Shown: in pieces, positions 54,279 through 63,174 of the stretch
How the letters are laid out: each line of letters starts with the position of its first letter
How positions within the stretch are numbered: position 1 is the first letter of the stretch
NCBI RefSeq assembly: GCF_025854275.1
Contig: NZ_CP107567.1
Coordinates: forward strand, 7,502,001-7,566,000
From: Streptomyces peucetius
GTDB lineage: Bacteria; Actinomycetota; Actinomycetes; Streptomycetales; Streptomycetaceae
Direction of reading: 5' to 3'
Length of the DNA stretch: 64,000 nucleotides
Position numbers and translations under genes: made by a program
Notes under the pieces: generated by a model
What the model was told of the DNA's origin: nothing
Seen by the model: only the letters and a program-made list of their open reading frames with translations
Databases searched by the model: none

Positions 54279-54612
54279 ACAATTGAATGTTGATCTTGTC
54301 ATGCCGATCGACCCCGTGTCGCGGTCGCTGCTCACCGTCCCGTCGCGCCCGATGCGGGCCGATCATGCGGGAGGAAGGTCCACCGTTGTCCTGACCTTGC
54401 CCGTCTTGGCAGGTACACCGACGGGATGCCGGCCCCGACGACTCCGCCGCACCGAGCCGGCGCAGTACCTCGGGGGACGCCTTCCGCAGGCCATGTGGGT
54501 GAAGCCCGGCGGCACCGGGCGGCGGGCATCGTGGGCGGCCCTGGGGCGGCCTCTGCCGCCCCGCGGTTGCGGCGGGGCGACGTCGCCGCGTACGCCGTGA
54601 CATCGTGGTGCC
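54279..54612. other. Intergenic stretch between the metallophore operon and the GNAT gene
   Basis: It holds the AT-rich Zur-promoter edge, including TCAAC-N8-GTTGA just beyond the box. The rest shows no gene I can support. Confidence 0.4.
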
Positions 54613-55185
54613 ATGACCATCGACGTCCGCCCGGCTTCGGTCTTCGAGGATGTCCGGGCCGTTCTCGGCCCGAAGTCGCCCGGAGCCAACGTCTGCTGGT
54701 GCCTGAGCTACCGGATCCCGTCCAGGCTCAACAACGAACTGCGCGGGCCGGCCCGTGGCGAGTACGTCGCCGGGCTGTGCCGTGCGGAACCCTCTCCCGG
54801 TGTTCTCGCCTACGACGGCGACGAGCCGGTCGGGTGGGCCGCCGTGGCACCGCGCTCGGACACCTCCTTCGCGCGCAACCGCAAGATCCCGCACGTCGAC
54901 GACCTGCCGGTCTGGTCGTTGTGGTGCATCCGCGTACGCCCGGGGCACCGCAAGAAGGGCATCTCGCACGCGCTCATCGCCGGCGCGGTCGAGTTCGCCC
55001 GCACCCACGGCGCCCCGGCGGTCGAGGCGTACCCCCTCGACAACGGCGACGCCAGGGTCGACCTGACGATGGCGTACGCGGGGATCCGGAAGAACTTCGA
55101 ACGCGCCGGGTTCGTCCATGCCGCCGACACCACCTCGGTGCTGGCCGGCCACCCCCGGGTCCTGATGCGGCTGGACCTGCGCTGA
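54613..55185 (+). CDS. GNAT-family N-acetyltransferase
   Basis: The 190-residue protein has the GNAT acetyl-CoA region (LWCIRVRPGHRKKGISHALI) and a C-terminal GIRKNFERAGFVHAA. A Cys-rich N-terminal part (NVCWCLSYRI) is typical of a subgroup of actinomycete GNATs. Substrate is unknown. Confidence 0.88.
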   Translation: MTIDVRPASVFEDVRAVLGPKSPGANVCWCLSYRIPSRLNNELRGPARGEYVAGLCRAEPSPGVLAYDGDEPVGWAAVAPRSDTSFARNRKIPHVDDLPVWSLWCIRVRPGHRKKGISHALIAGAVEFARTHGAPAVEAYPLDNGDARVDLTMAYAGIRKNFERAGFVHAADTTSVLAGHPRVLMRLDLR

Positions 55186-55276
55186 GAGCTCGGCACTTCT
55201 CGCAGCGGCGGCTCGGTGCACCGCGGACAGCCGGTTCCCACAGCGCCGCCGTCCGGCGCTGTGGGATGGTGGTCGC

Positions 55277-55702
55277 GTGACGTTGGAGGACCTTGTCCGG
55301 CTGCGCCGGGCCCGTGACCTGATGGACCGCGACTACGCGAAGCCGCTCGACGTTCCGGCGCTGGCGCGCGTCGCCCTCATGTCGGCGGGCCACTTCTCGC
55401 GCAGCTTTCGCGCCGCCTTCGGGGAGACCCCGTACAGCTACTTGATGACGCGCCGGATCGAGCGGGCGAAGGCGCTGCTGCGGCGGGGCGACCTGACGGT
55501 GACGGAGGTCTGCTTCGAGGTCGGCTGTACCTCGCTGGGGTCGTTCAGCTCGCGTTTCACGGAGCTGGTCGGCGAGAGCCCGAGCGCCTACCGTGCCCGC
55601 AGCCATGAGGAGGGCGCCGCCGTCCCGGCCTGCGTCGCGAAGGTCTACACGCGACCGGTCAGGAACGGAGAAGCGAAACGCTCCTCACCGCCCCTAGCGT
55701 GA
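55277..55702 (+). CDS. AraC-family regulator, DNA-binding domain only
   Basis: The 141-residue protein consists of the two AraC helix-turn-helices (VPALARVALMSAGHFSRSFRAAFGETP and VTEVCFEVGCTSLGSFSSRFTELVGESP) with no separate ligand domain. It lies directly before a VOC protein whose start is 6 bp past its stop. The pair is common in actinomycetes. Confidence 0.88.
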   Translation: MTLEDLVRLRRARDLMDRDYAKPLDVPALARVALMSAGHFSRSFRAAFGETPYSYLMTRRIERAKALLRRGDLTVTEVCFEVGCTSLGSFSSRFTELVGESPSAYRARSHEEGAAVPACVAKVYTRPVRNGEAKRSSPPLA

Positions 55703-55707
55703 CAGGC

Positions 55708-56124
55708 ATGGACATCAACCTTTCGCAGTGCTTCATCGCCGTCGACGACCACGACAAGGCCCTCGCTTTCTACCGGGATGTCCTCGGCCTGGAGGTGCGC
55801 AACGACGTCGGGTTCGAGGGGATGCGCTGGGTGACCGTCGGCTCGCCGTCGCAGCCCGATGTGGACATCGTCCTCGAACCGCCCCTCGCGGACCCGAACG
55901 CCTCGCCCGCCGACAAGGAGGCCATGGCGGAACTCCTGGCGAAGGGCCTGCTGCGCGGTGTCATCTTCAGGACCGACGACTGCGACGCCACCTTCGAACG
56001 CATCCGCTCCGCGGGCGGCGAGGTGCTGCAGGAACCGGTCGACCAGCCCTACGGCGTCCGCGACTGCGCCTTCCGCGACCCCTCCGGCAACATGCTGCGC
56101 TTCAGCCAGGCCCGTACGCAGTGA
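55708..56124 (+). CDS. VOC-superfamily (glyoxalase/bleomycin-resistance-like) protein
   Basis: The 138-residue protein has two beta-alpha-beta-beta-beta units: FIAVDDHDKALAFYRDVLGLEV and FERIRSAGGEVLQEPVDQPYGVRDCAFRDPSGNML. It could bind or modify a small molecule; coupling to the AraC gene suggests a sensed toxic compound. The ATG at 55708 is preferred over GTG at 55699. Confidence 0.88.
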   Translation: MDINLSQCFIAVDDHDKALAFYRDVLGLEVRNDVGFEGMRWVTVGSPSQPDVDIVLEPPLADPNASPADKEAMAELLAKGLLRGVIFRTDDCDATFERIRSAGGEVLQEPVDQPYGVRDCAFRDPSGNMLRFSQARTQ

Positions 56125-56298
56125 CGGCCTCCGGTCCGCGGACCCGGCCCGGCTCGGCCGGCGAGGTCCGGCAGGGGCGTCCGCCTCAGCCGCTGCGCCG
56201 TTCGGGGCAATGTGCACCCGACCTGCGTCATGGCTTCTGTCCATCCGCCTCTCCCTCGTGACGCCGCGCCTGCGGTCCACAGCGAGAGGGGACCTGCC

Positions 56299-56880
56299 GT
56301 GACCGAACCGAGGACCAGCACAGCCGTGGAGTGGCTCGCGGCGGCCGCACCCGGCCCGCGGTCGTTCCGTCTGGAGTGGGAGCGCAATCCGTTCCAGACC
56401 CTGCTCCTGCCCGCGGGCAGACTGTGGGACGTCGTGCTCACCCCGGGAAGAATCGGTTATCCGGCTTTCGGCGTGCTGACCCGCCGCATCGACGCTCCCG
56501 GCCCGGTTCTCGCCGACCTGGGCGGCACCCGCACCGGATTCTTCGTACCCCCGGGCACCGCCGGCCGCTGGGCCGGCTCAGCGGCGAGCGGCGCGGGCCG
56601 GGGGACCTGGATCGTCGTTCCCTGCCCCGGACGCGCCGTCGGCGGCACGCGGTGGCTGGTGCCGCCCGACGGCGGAGGGGCTCTCACCGACCCCGTCCTG
56701 CTCGAACACGTCCTCCACGAGGTCGCCGCCCTGCCGGCGGGCGACGATGCGGCGCCCCAGATCCGCGCCCCCACGCCTTCATGGCCACTCACCTCCGCCT
56801 GCTCCGCGGGAGTTTCCGGCGTCTGTGCCGGGGATACCCGGCCCTGGTGGTTCTTGTCGGTCGGCCTGACGGAAGCCTGA
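56299..56880 (+). CDS. Small prim-pol-like actinomycete protein
   Basis: The 193-residue protein resembles short Streptomyces proteins annotated as bifunctional primase/polymerase N-terminal-like: LLPAGRLWDVVLTPG, GPVLADLGGTRTGFFVPPGTAGRW and GTWIVVPCPGRAVGGTRWLVPPDG. No catalytic Asp pair is obvious, so it is probably not a polymerase. The last 40 residues look atypical, so the C terminus may be disturbed. Confidence 0.6.
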   Translation: MTEPRTSTAVEWLAAAAPGPRSFRLEWERNPFQTLLLPAGRLWDVVLTPGRIGYPAFGVLTRRIDAPGPVLADLGGTRTGFFVPPGTAGRWAGSAASGAGRGTWIVVPCPGRAVGGTRWLVPPDGGGALTDPVLLEHVLHEVAALPAGDDAAPQIRAPTPSWPLTSACSAGVSGVCAGDTRPWWFLSVGLTEA

Positions 56881-56896
56881 CGGAAAAGGGAAGCCG

Positions 56897-57967
56897 ATGC
56901 GCGCACTGACCGTCCGTCCGCACATCAGTGATTCGCTGGAAGTCCGGGACGTGCCCGCGCCGGTCCGCCAGGAGGGACAGCTCCTGGTGGACGGTCTCGC
57001 GATGGGGGTCTGCGGCACGGACCGGGAGATCGTCGACGGTGCCTACGGCTGGGCACCCCCGGGCCGTGACCGGCTGGTGCTCGGACACGAGTCGCTGGGG
57101 CGAGTTCGCGAGGCACCGCCGGGCAGCGGGTTCTCCGCCGGTGATCTGGTCGTCGGAGTGGTGCGCCGTCCGGATCCGGAGCCCTGCGGGGCCTGCGCGC
57201 GCGGCGAGTTCGACATGTGCCGCAACGGCCGGTACACCGAGCGGGGCATCAAGCAGATCGACGGCTACGGCTCCGAAGCATGGTGTGTGGAGCCGGACTA
57301 CGCGGTCGGGCTCGATACGCGACTGGAGCGCGTGGGGATGCTGCTGGAGCCGACGTCCGTGGCGGCCAAGGCGTGGGAGCAGGTCGAACGGGTCGGCAGC
57401 AGGTCCTGGTTCGAGCCGGAGCGTGTGCTGGTGACGGGAGCCGGCCCGATCGGCGCGCTGGCCGCCCTGCTCGGCGTACAGCGCGGCCTGGAGGTGCACG
57501 TACTGGACCATGTCACCGAGGGACCCAAGCCGTCGCTGATCGCGGCCCTGGGCGCGACGTACCACACGGAGGACGTCGAGAAGGTGATCTCGTCGGTCGG
57601 CCCGGACATCGTGATCGAGGCGACGGGGGCGGCCAAGGTGGTGTTCGAGGCGGTGTCCGGCACGGCACGGTACGGCATCGTGTGCCTGACCGGTCTCTCG
57701 CCCGCGGGCCGGAAGCTGACCGTCGAAGCCGGCAGCATCAACCGGGAGATCGTGCTGGAGAACGACGCGGTGGTGGGCTCGGTCAATGCCAACCTGCGGC
57801 ACTACCGGGATGCGGCACGGGCGCTGGCGAAGGCGGAACTCCCATGGCTGGAGCGCTTCATCACCCGCAGGGTGCCACTGGACCGCGCCGGCGAGGCGTT
57901 CACGTCGCAGCCCCGTGACATCAAGGTGGTCGTGGCTCTCGACGCGTCCGCCGACGATGCCACGTGA
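56897..57967 (+). CDS. Glucose 1-dehydrogenase-like zinc MDR enzyme
   Basis: The 356-residue enzyme has catalytic zinc ligands near Cys39 (GVCGTD) and His64-Glu65 (GHESLG), a Cys cluster EPCGAC...DMC, and VTGAGPIGALAALLG for NAD(P). Sequence and length match the archaeal/actinobacterial glucose 1-dehydrogenase family. The overlapping gluconokinase supports a glucose to gluconate to 6-phosphogluconate route. Confidence 0.87.
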   Translation: MRALTVRPHISDSLEVRDVPAPVRQEGQLLVDGLAMGVCGTDREIVDGAYGWAPPGRDRLVLGHESLGRVREAPPGSGFSAGDLVVGVVRRPDPEPCGACARGEFDMCRNGRYTERGIKQIDGYGSEAWCVEPDYAVGLDTRLERVGMLLEPTSVAAKAWEQVERVGSRSWFEPERVLVTGAGPIGALAALLGVQRGLEVHVLDHVTEGPKPSLIAALGATYHTEDVEKVISSVGPDIVIEATGAAKVVFEAVSGTARYGIVCLTGLSPAGRKLTVEAGSINREIVLENDAVVGSVNANLRHYRDAARALAKAELPWLERFITRRVPLDRAGEAFTSQPRDIKVVVALDASADDAT

Positions 57968-58464
57968 GTGCTCCCCTGATCGTCGTCACGGGCGTCTCCG
58001 GGTCGGGGAAGACCACCATCGGGCAGAAGCTCGCCCAGCGTCTCGTCGTGCCGTACGCGGAAGCCGACGACTTCCATCCGCCGCGGAACGTGGCCAGGAT
58101 GCGGGCCGGTGTCCCCTTGGACGACGAGGACCGCCGGCCCTGGCTCGACGCGATCGCCGGATGGCTGGCGGAGCACACCGACGGTGGGGGCGTGGTCACG
58201 TGTTCGGCCCTCAAACGGCGTTACCGCGACCGGCTGGCAGCGGTGTCACCCGACGTCTTCTTCCTCCACCTCGACGGCTCGGCGGAGCTCATCGCCCGCC
58301 GGCTCGAGGCACGCAGGGGCCACTTCATGCCGGCGCGCCTCCTGCAGTCCCAGATCGACGCTCTCGAACCGCTGGAGGCCGACGAGTCCGGCCAGGCGAT
58401 CCCCATCGACGGCACGCCCGAGGAGACGACCACGCTGGCCCTCGCCGCGGTCAGGGAACACTGA
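57964..58464 (+). CDS. gntK: Gluconokinase
   Basis: The 166-residue P-loop kinase has GVSGSGKTT (10-18), EADDFHPPRNVARMRAG (gluconate site) and SALKRRYRDRL. It makes 6-phosphogluconate. The GTG start overlaps the dehydrogenase stop by 4 bp. Confidence 0.93.
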   Translation: MSAPLIVVTGVSGSGKTTIGQKLAQRLVVPYAEADDFHPPRNVARMRAGVPLDDEDRRPWLDAIAGWLAEHTDGGGVVTCSALKRRYRDRLAAVSPDVFFLHLDGSAELIARRLEARRGHFMPARLLQSQIDALEPLEADESGQAIPIDGTPEETTTLALAAVREH

Positions 58465-58673
58465 CCCGCGGTGCGGACCGCTGGTCCGGCCTGCGGGGAC
58501 GGGTCAGCCACGGTCCTTCGCCAGAGGTAACAAACCGGATACACTGGGTTACCGGTTCTGCTATCGAAAGCGGTTGAGTATGGCGGTAAGGCGGAGATCC
58601 GGCATTTCCACGGCGGCTGCCGCAGGCGGCGGTTCCTTTACGCGGGCCGTGGGCCCCGCGTGATGTCGGAGTC

Positions 58674-59798
58674 ATGATGTCGGAGTCGACGGCCACCGCC
58701 CCGGACACCGCGGAACCTCTCGTGTCGCCGGTCGGTTCCCACAACGAGTGGGACCCGCTCGAGGAGATCATCGTCGGACGCCTCGACGGTGCGACGATCC
58801 CCTCGAGCCATCCGGTCGTGACCTGCAACATCCCGCCCTGGGCCGCGCGGTTCCAGGGGCTGGCGGCCGGTTTCCGGTATCCGCGCAGGCTGATCGAGCA
58901 GGCGCAGTACGAGCTCGATCAGTTCGTCGCTCTCCTGCAGTCCCTCGGTGTCACCGTCAGACGCCCGGACGCGGTCGACCACAGGCAGCGCTACAGCACT
59001 CCCGACTGGTCGTCACGCGGCTTCTGCAACACCTGCCCCCGTGACAGCCTGCTGGTGGTCGGCGACGAGGTGATCGAGACCCCGATGGCCTGGCCGTGCC
59101 GGTACTTCGAGACCCACTCCTATCGCACGGTCCTCAAGGACTACTTCCGGCGCGGTGCCCGCTGGACGGCCGCGCCGAAGCCGCAGCTCACCGACGCCCT
59201 GTTCGAGCGGGATTTCCGCGTCCCCAAGGCCGGCGAACCGATGCGCTACATCCTCACCGAGTTCGAGCCGGTGTTCGACGCGGCGGACTTCGTGCGCGCG
59301 GGACGCGACCTGTTCGTCACGCGCAGCAACGTCACCAACCGCATGGGCATCGACTGGTTGCGCCGCCATCTCGGCCCCGACTACCGCATCCACGAGATCG
59401 AGAGCCGCTGCCGCACACCGATGCACATCGACACGACATTCGTCCTGCTCGCGCCCGGCAAGGTGATGGTCAACCCCGAATACATCGACGTCGACCGCCT
59501 GCCCGACGTCCTCAGGTCGTGGGACGTGCTGATCGCCCCGCAGCCCGACCCGATCGAAGAGCGCCTGCTCAAGATCACGTCGATGTGCGGCAAGTGGCTC
59601 AGCATGAACGTACTCATGATCGACGAGAAGCAGGTGATCGCGGAGCGGCACCACACCGACATGCTCCGCACGCTGGAGAAGTGGGGATTCGAGCCGATCC
59701 CGTGCGACATGCTGCACTACGCCCCTTTCGGTGGATCGTTCCACTGCGCGACGCTCGACGTCCGGCGTCGCGGCACGCTCGAGTCGTACGTCGACTGA
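58674..59798 (+). CDS. Amidinotransferase of the AGAT/StrB family
   Basis: The 374-residue enzyme moves an amidino group from arginine to an amine. The Cys-His-Asp set is complete: Cys358 in GGSFHCATLDV, His251 in CRTPMHIDTTF and the Asp of FDAADF (202-206). Length and the RRRGTLESY ending resemble glycine amidinotransferase and inosamine-phosphate amidinotransferase of streptomycin pathways. No antibiotic genes are adjacent, so the acceptor amine is unknown. Confidence 0.9.
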   Translation: MMSESTATAPDTAEPLVSPVGSHNEWDPLEEIIVGRLDGATIPSSHPVVTCNIPPWAARFQGLAAGFRYPRRLIEQAQYELDQFVALLQSLGVTVRRPDAVDHRQRYSTPDWSSRGFCNTCPRDSLLVVGDEVIETPMAWPCRYFETHSYRTVLKDYFRRGARWTAAPKPQLTDALFERDFRVPKAGEPMRYILTEFEPVFDAADFVRAGRDLFVTRSNVTNRMGIDWLRRHLGPDYRIHEIESRCRTPMHIDTTFVLLAPGKVMVNPEYIDVDRLPDVLRSWDVLIAPQPDPIEERLLKITSMCGKWLSMNVLMIDEKQVIAERHHTDMLRTLEKWGFEPIPCDMLHYAPFGGSFHCATLDVRRRGTLESYVD

Positions 59799-60000
59799 CC
59801 GTGGCGTGCCGGCCGTACGGGCGGGGGCCCGGACGGCTCCGGTGCAAGGCCGGTGGGGGCCGCCGGGTACGTTGCGGCCGGGCGGGCCGCCCGGAATGCG
59901 GCGCCACGCCCGCCGTGCGAGCGTGTTGTGGTGACCGAGGGTGAGAACGAGCCCTCCGGGTACTCGTCGACCGACCGTTCGAAGTCCGGGGGAGCATCCC

Positions 60001-60357
60001 GTGTTCGAGTGCACTGACATCAGAGAATGGCGCGGCCGTGACGTGGTCGACTCCGACGGCGACAAGATCGGCACCCTGGAGGCCGTCTACGTCGACACGG
60101 CCACCGACCTGCCCGCCTTCTGCACCGTGAAGATCGGCCTGCCCACCCGTCATCGCCTGGCCTTCGTGCCTCTGTACGACGCACGGGTCGGCCCCGACTA
60201 CGTGCAGGTGGCCGTGTCCAAGAAGCTGGCCAAGAGCGCGCCCGCCATCGACCTCGACGGGGTACTGCCCGCCGAGGACGAGCCCGCGGTCTTCGGGCAC
60301 TACGAACTGGACCACCGGACCGGCACCGGCGGTGAACGACGCCTCGCGCGACGCTGA
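60001..60357 (+). CDS. PRC-barrel domain protein
   Basis: The 118-residue protein has a single PRC barrel: DVVDSDGDKIGTLEAVYVDTATDLPAF and LAFVPLYDARVGPDYVQV. Such proteins bind RNA or photosynthetic/stress complexes elsewhere; in actinomycetes they are often stress-related. The GTG at 60001 is the compact start. The 202-bp gap before it shows no gene. Confidence 0.8.
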   Translation: MFECTDIREWRGRDVVDSDGDKIGTLEAVYVDTATDLPAFCTVKIGLPTRHRLAFVPLYDARVGPDYVQVAVSKKLAKSAPAIDLDGVLPAEDEPAVFGHYELDHRTGTGGERRLARR

Positions 60358-60459
60358 CCCGCACGATCCGAACCGACCCACACCACCCGATCCGATCCGA
60401 TCCGCACGAGCTGACCTGCATGCCGCCACGAGTGTGAAGTCCGCGAGAAAGGCACCACG

Positions 60460-60627
60460 ATGTCGCTCTTCCTGCTCCTCGTCCTTGCCGCGGTCGTCCT
60501 GGGCATCATCGGCGTCGTCGTCGAGGGTCTCTTCTATCTGCTGATCATCGGAGCGGGCGTCCTCCTCGTCGCTGTGCTGCTCCTCGGCCTGCGCATGGGA
60601 CGCCGCACGGGACGCAGCCCGCGCTGA
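60460..60627 (+). CDS. Small hydrophobic membrane protein, 55 residues
   Basis: Two membrane helices (about 2-20 and 25-45) and an Arg-rich tail (RMGRRTGRSPR). It resembles the protein at 9674. Function is unknown. It lies 102 bp after the PRC-barrel gene in the same direction. Confidence 0.6.
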   Translation: MSLFLLLVLAAVVLGIIGVVVEGLFYLLIIGAGVLLVAVLLLGLRMGRRTGRSPR

Positions 60628-60819
60628 CTCCCTCCGGCATCCGGCCGTCCTGTCGAGGGGATGACCCGATCAGGTGATCGCACCCGACTCGCCTCACGCG
60701 ATGCGGCGACTTGCGTACGCTGTGGCGCGCCGGTGCCCATCGGGGGCGGCGGCACGATGGCCACGGGGGTGCCATGGGATTCGGGTTCGGTCAGCGCAGA
60801 CTGTGGGGGGGAGCTGCCG

Positions 60820-60985
60820 GTGGAGCGCACGAGCTTCGTCGGTCGCGTCGAGGAACTCGGCCTGATCGAGGCGGGGTTTCGAGCGGTCGAGGCTGGTGAC
60901 TCTCGTCGGGCCCGGTGGTGTCGGCAAGAGCCGCACGGCTCTGCGGGCGGCCGCCGCCGCGCGGTTCTCCTCACGGGCGCAGATC
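60820..60985 (+). pseudogene. N-terminal fragment of an AAA-type regulator ATPase
   Basis: The first frame gives ERTSFVGRVEELGLIEAGF, a typical start of LuxR/SARP-type ATPases. After a frameshift near 60890 a second frame gives RLVTLVGPGGVGKSRTAL with Walker A GPGGVGKS. The frame then dissolves, so only about 60 codons remain. Confidence 0.65.
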
Positions 60986-61123
60986 CGGCGGCGGCCGACC
61001 AGGTGGCGTGGCGCTCGCCCTGGACGAATGAGTCCGATGCCGCGGCCGGTGCGCGAGCCCTGAAAAGATGGCTGCTCAGGATCGCCACGGCGGTCACCTG
61101 TTGCGGGGTTCTGCTCCGCAGGT

Positions 61124-61783
61124 TCAGGGGTAGAGGCCGGCCCGGAAGACGAAGGAGACGAGTTGGGCCCGGTCGCGCGCGCCGACTTTTGTCATGGCTC
61201 GGACCGCGTGCGTCTTCACGGTGAACGGTGACACGGACATCTGGGCCGCGATCTCGTCGTTGCCGAGACCGCGCGCGACCAGAACGACCACGTCCCGCTC
61301 CCTGGGGGTCAGAGCGCTGAAGCGTCGCAGCAGTTCCTTGTCGATCAGCGGGGGCGGACTGTCGGTCATGTGACCGATGAGCGCGGCCGTCGCGGCGGCC
61401 GACAGCGCACCGCCACCGGCCACGACCTCGGCGATTCCGGCGACGAGTTCGGCAGGGCTCACGGTCTTGCTCAGGAAGCCGTTGGCGCCCGCGCGCAGGG
61501 CGGCGAGGACGATGTCGTCCTGGTCGAAAGTGGTCAGCACGATCACCCGCGTCTTCTCGGGCGGATGCTCTGCGCGGATCCGGCGGGTGGCCTCGACACC
61601 GTCGATGCCGGGCATCCGGATGTCCATCAGCACCAGATCGACGGGGTGATCCCGGAGGAAGGGGACGACCTGGAGTCCGTCGGAGAGATCCCCCTCGACG
61701 ACGAGACTCGGGTCCAGCCGAAGCATCGCCCGGATCCCGGCCCTGATCTCGTCCTGGTCGTCGACGATCAGAATCCGTGTCAT
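61124..61783 (-). CDS. NarL/FixJ-type response regulator
   Basis: The 219-residue protein has a receiver with phospho-acceptor Asp54 (LVLMDIRMPG) and a LuxR-type helix-turn-helix at about 155-210 (LTPRERDVVVLVARGLGNDEIAAQM). It is paired with the histidine kinase, whose stop overlaps its start by 4 bp. Confidence 0.93.
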   Translation of the reverse strand: MTRILIVDDQDEIRAGIRAMLRLDPSLVVEGDLSDGLQVVPFLRDHPVDLVLMDIRMPGIDGVEATRRIRAEHPPEKTRVIVLTTFDQDDIVLAALRAGANGFLSKTVSPAELVAGIAEVVAGGGALSAAATAALIGHMTDSPPPLIDKELLRRFSALTPRERDVVVLVARGLGNDEIAAQMSVSPFTVKTHAVRAMTKVGARDRAQLVSFVFRAGLYP

Positions 61784-62982
61784 CGGACGACCGTTCCCAA
61801 CGGGCTGAACTCCGCGTGGACCCGGAATCGCCCGTCGTGACTGTCGATCGTCAGCCGCCCGCTGGAGGACTCGACGCGTTCGCGCATCCCCACGAGTCCG
61901 AGTCCGCTGCCCGGATCGGAGCCGCGTGGTGAGTGACCGACCCGGTTCTCCACCGTGACGCAGATCCTGCCGTCGTGCTCCCGCACATCCACCGTTGCCG
62001 TCCCCTCTCCATGCCGGTAGGCATTCGTGAGCGCTTCCTGAACGACCCGGTAGACCGTCACGCCGACGCTCGGCTCCACGAAGCCGGCCGGGATGTCGAT
62101 GGAGGGCCGGACGTCGAGGCCGATGCTTTCGAATGAGGCGATGAGTCCTTCCAGGCCGCTGAGCGACGGGGTCGGCCGGAGCGCCTCGTCGCCGGAGACG
62201 TCGTCCCCGAGGCGGAGGAGCGCGAGGATGCGCTGCGTCTCGACGACGACGGTACGGGCGCTGGACCTGGCCGAGACGAGGGCCTGCCGGGCGGACTCGG
62301 CGTCCTCGGGCAGCCCGATCTCCGCCGCACCGAGGTGCAGGCTCAGCATCGCGACCTGGTGACCGATGACGTCGTGGAGGTCCCGGGCGATACGGAGACG
62401 TTCCTCGGTCACCCGTCGGGTGGCTTCGATCTCGCGGGTGGCGATGGCGATCTCGGCCCGTTCATCCAAAATCCACCAGTGCTCCCGATGGATACGGAGC
62501 GCGGCCCCCGTCGCACCTCCCGCCACGGCCGAGAAGAGGGCGGCGGCTCCCACCACCGCACCGCCGCGGAATCCTCCGACCGTCATGAACGCCCCCAGGA
62601 AGAATGCCGCCACGATGCCGGTCCCGGCCAGCGGCTGCTTTCCCCTGAGGGTGACCGAGAACAGCACGAGCACCGCCATCATCCACACCGACAGAGGGTC
62701 GTCACCCACCGCTGTCACGGCGAAGGACGCCGCACTCGTCACGACCAGTCCTGCCCATGGCTTCCACCACGAGAGGGCGACGCCGCCGCCGGCGAGGAGC
62801 ACAGAGAGGGCCGTCGGCCAGTCCGACCCCCTCACCGTCGCCGCCACGATCTGCCCGGTGAACACCAGCGCTGCCATTGAATAGGCGACCCGGTGCAGCA
62901 CCTCGGGGCGGCGGACCCACAGCGGTGCCGCGGGCCCGTCCTGACTGTTCTGCGCCTTGACCATGAGCCGATTCTCGTCCAC
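61780..62982 (-). CDS. Sensor histidine kinase, HisKA_3 family
   Basis: The 400-residue kinase has five or six membrane helices (about 30-160) with no large extracellular loop, so the signal is probably sensed in the membrane. The phospho-His is His203 in RIARDLHDVIGHQVA, and the ATPase N/G boxes are VVQEALTNAYRHG and GSGLGLVGMRERV. The start may be 62982 or the ATG at 62964. Confidence 0.9.
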   Translation of the reverse strand: MDENRLMVKAQNSQDGPAAPLWVRRPEVLHRVAYSMAALVFTGQIVAATVRGSDWPTALSVLLAGGGVALSWWKPWAGLVVTSAASFAVTAVGDDPLSVWMMAVLVLFSVTLRGKQPLAGTGIVAAFFLGAFMTVGGFRGGAVVGAAALFSAVAGGATGAALRIHREHWWILDERAEIAIATREIEATRRVTEERLRIARDLHDVIGHQVAMLSLHLGAAEIGLPEDAESARQALVSARSSARTVVVETQRILALLRLGDDVSGDEALRPTPSLSGLEGLIASFESIGLDVRPSIDIPAGFVEPSVGVTVYRVVQEALTNAYRHGEGTATVDVREHDGRICVTVENRVGHSPRGSDPGSGLGLVGMRERVESSSGRLTIDSHDGRFRVHAEFSPLGTVVR

Positions 62983-62997
62983 GTGTGCGGCGGCCGT

Positions 62998-63015
62998 GTA
63001 CTTCGAACGATGTAG
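62998..63015. promoter_or_regulatory. Palindromic operator, degenerate copy
   Basis: GTACTTCGAACGATGTAG resembles the perfect site at 63080, with differences in the right arm. It lies 15 bp upstream of the histidine-kinase start. Confidence 0.6.
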
Positions 63016-63079
63016 ACGACCGAGCTGCTCCGGGCGGCGGAGAGCGCAGAACCCGTTGCGTCGAAGGTGGATCGCAGAA

Positions 63080-63097
63080 GTACTTCGTTCGAAGTAC
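63080..63097. promoter_or_regulatory. Perfect palindromic operator GTACTTCG-TT-CGAAGTAC
   Basis: The 18-bp site has perfect 8-bp arms. It lies between the kinase gene and the membrane protein at 63175, about 80 bp from its degenerate partner. Two sites at a divergent promoter suggest a dimeric repressor (TetR-like) or the response regulator itself. Confidence 0.65.
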
Positions 63098-63174
63098 GCG
63101 GCTCCTCCCGAGGCCGCTGAGACTCCTCATCGAGGCGACCGTCTCACACCGCCACGATCACAACGGGACACCCG

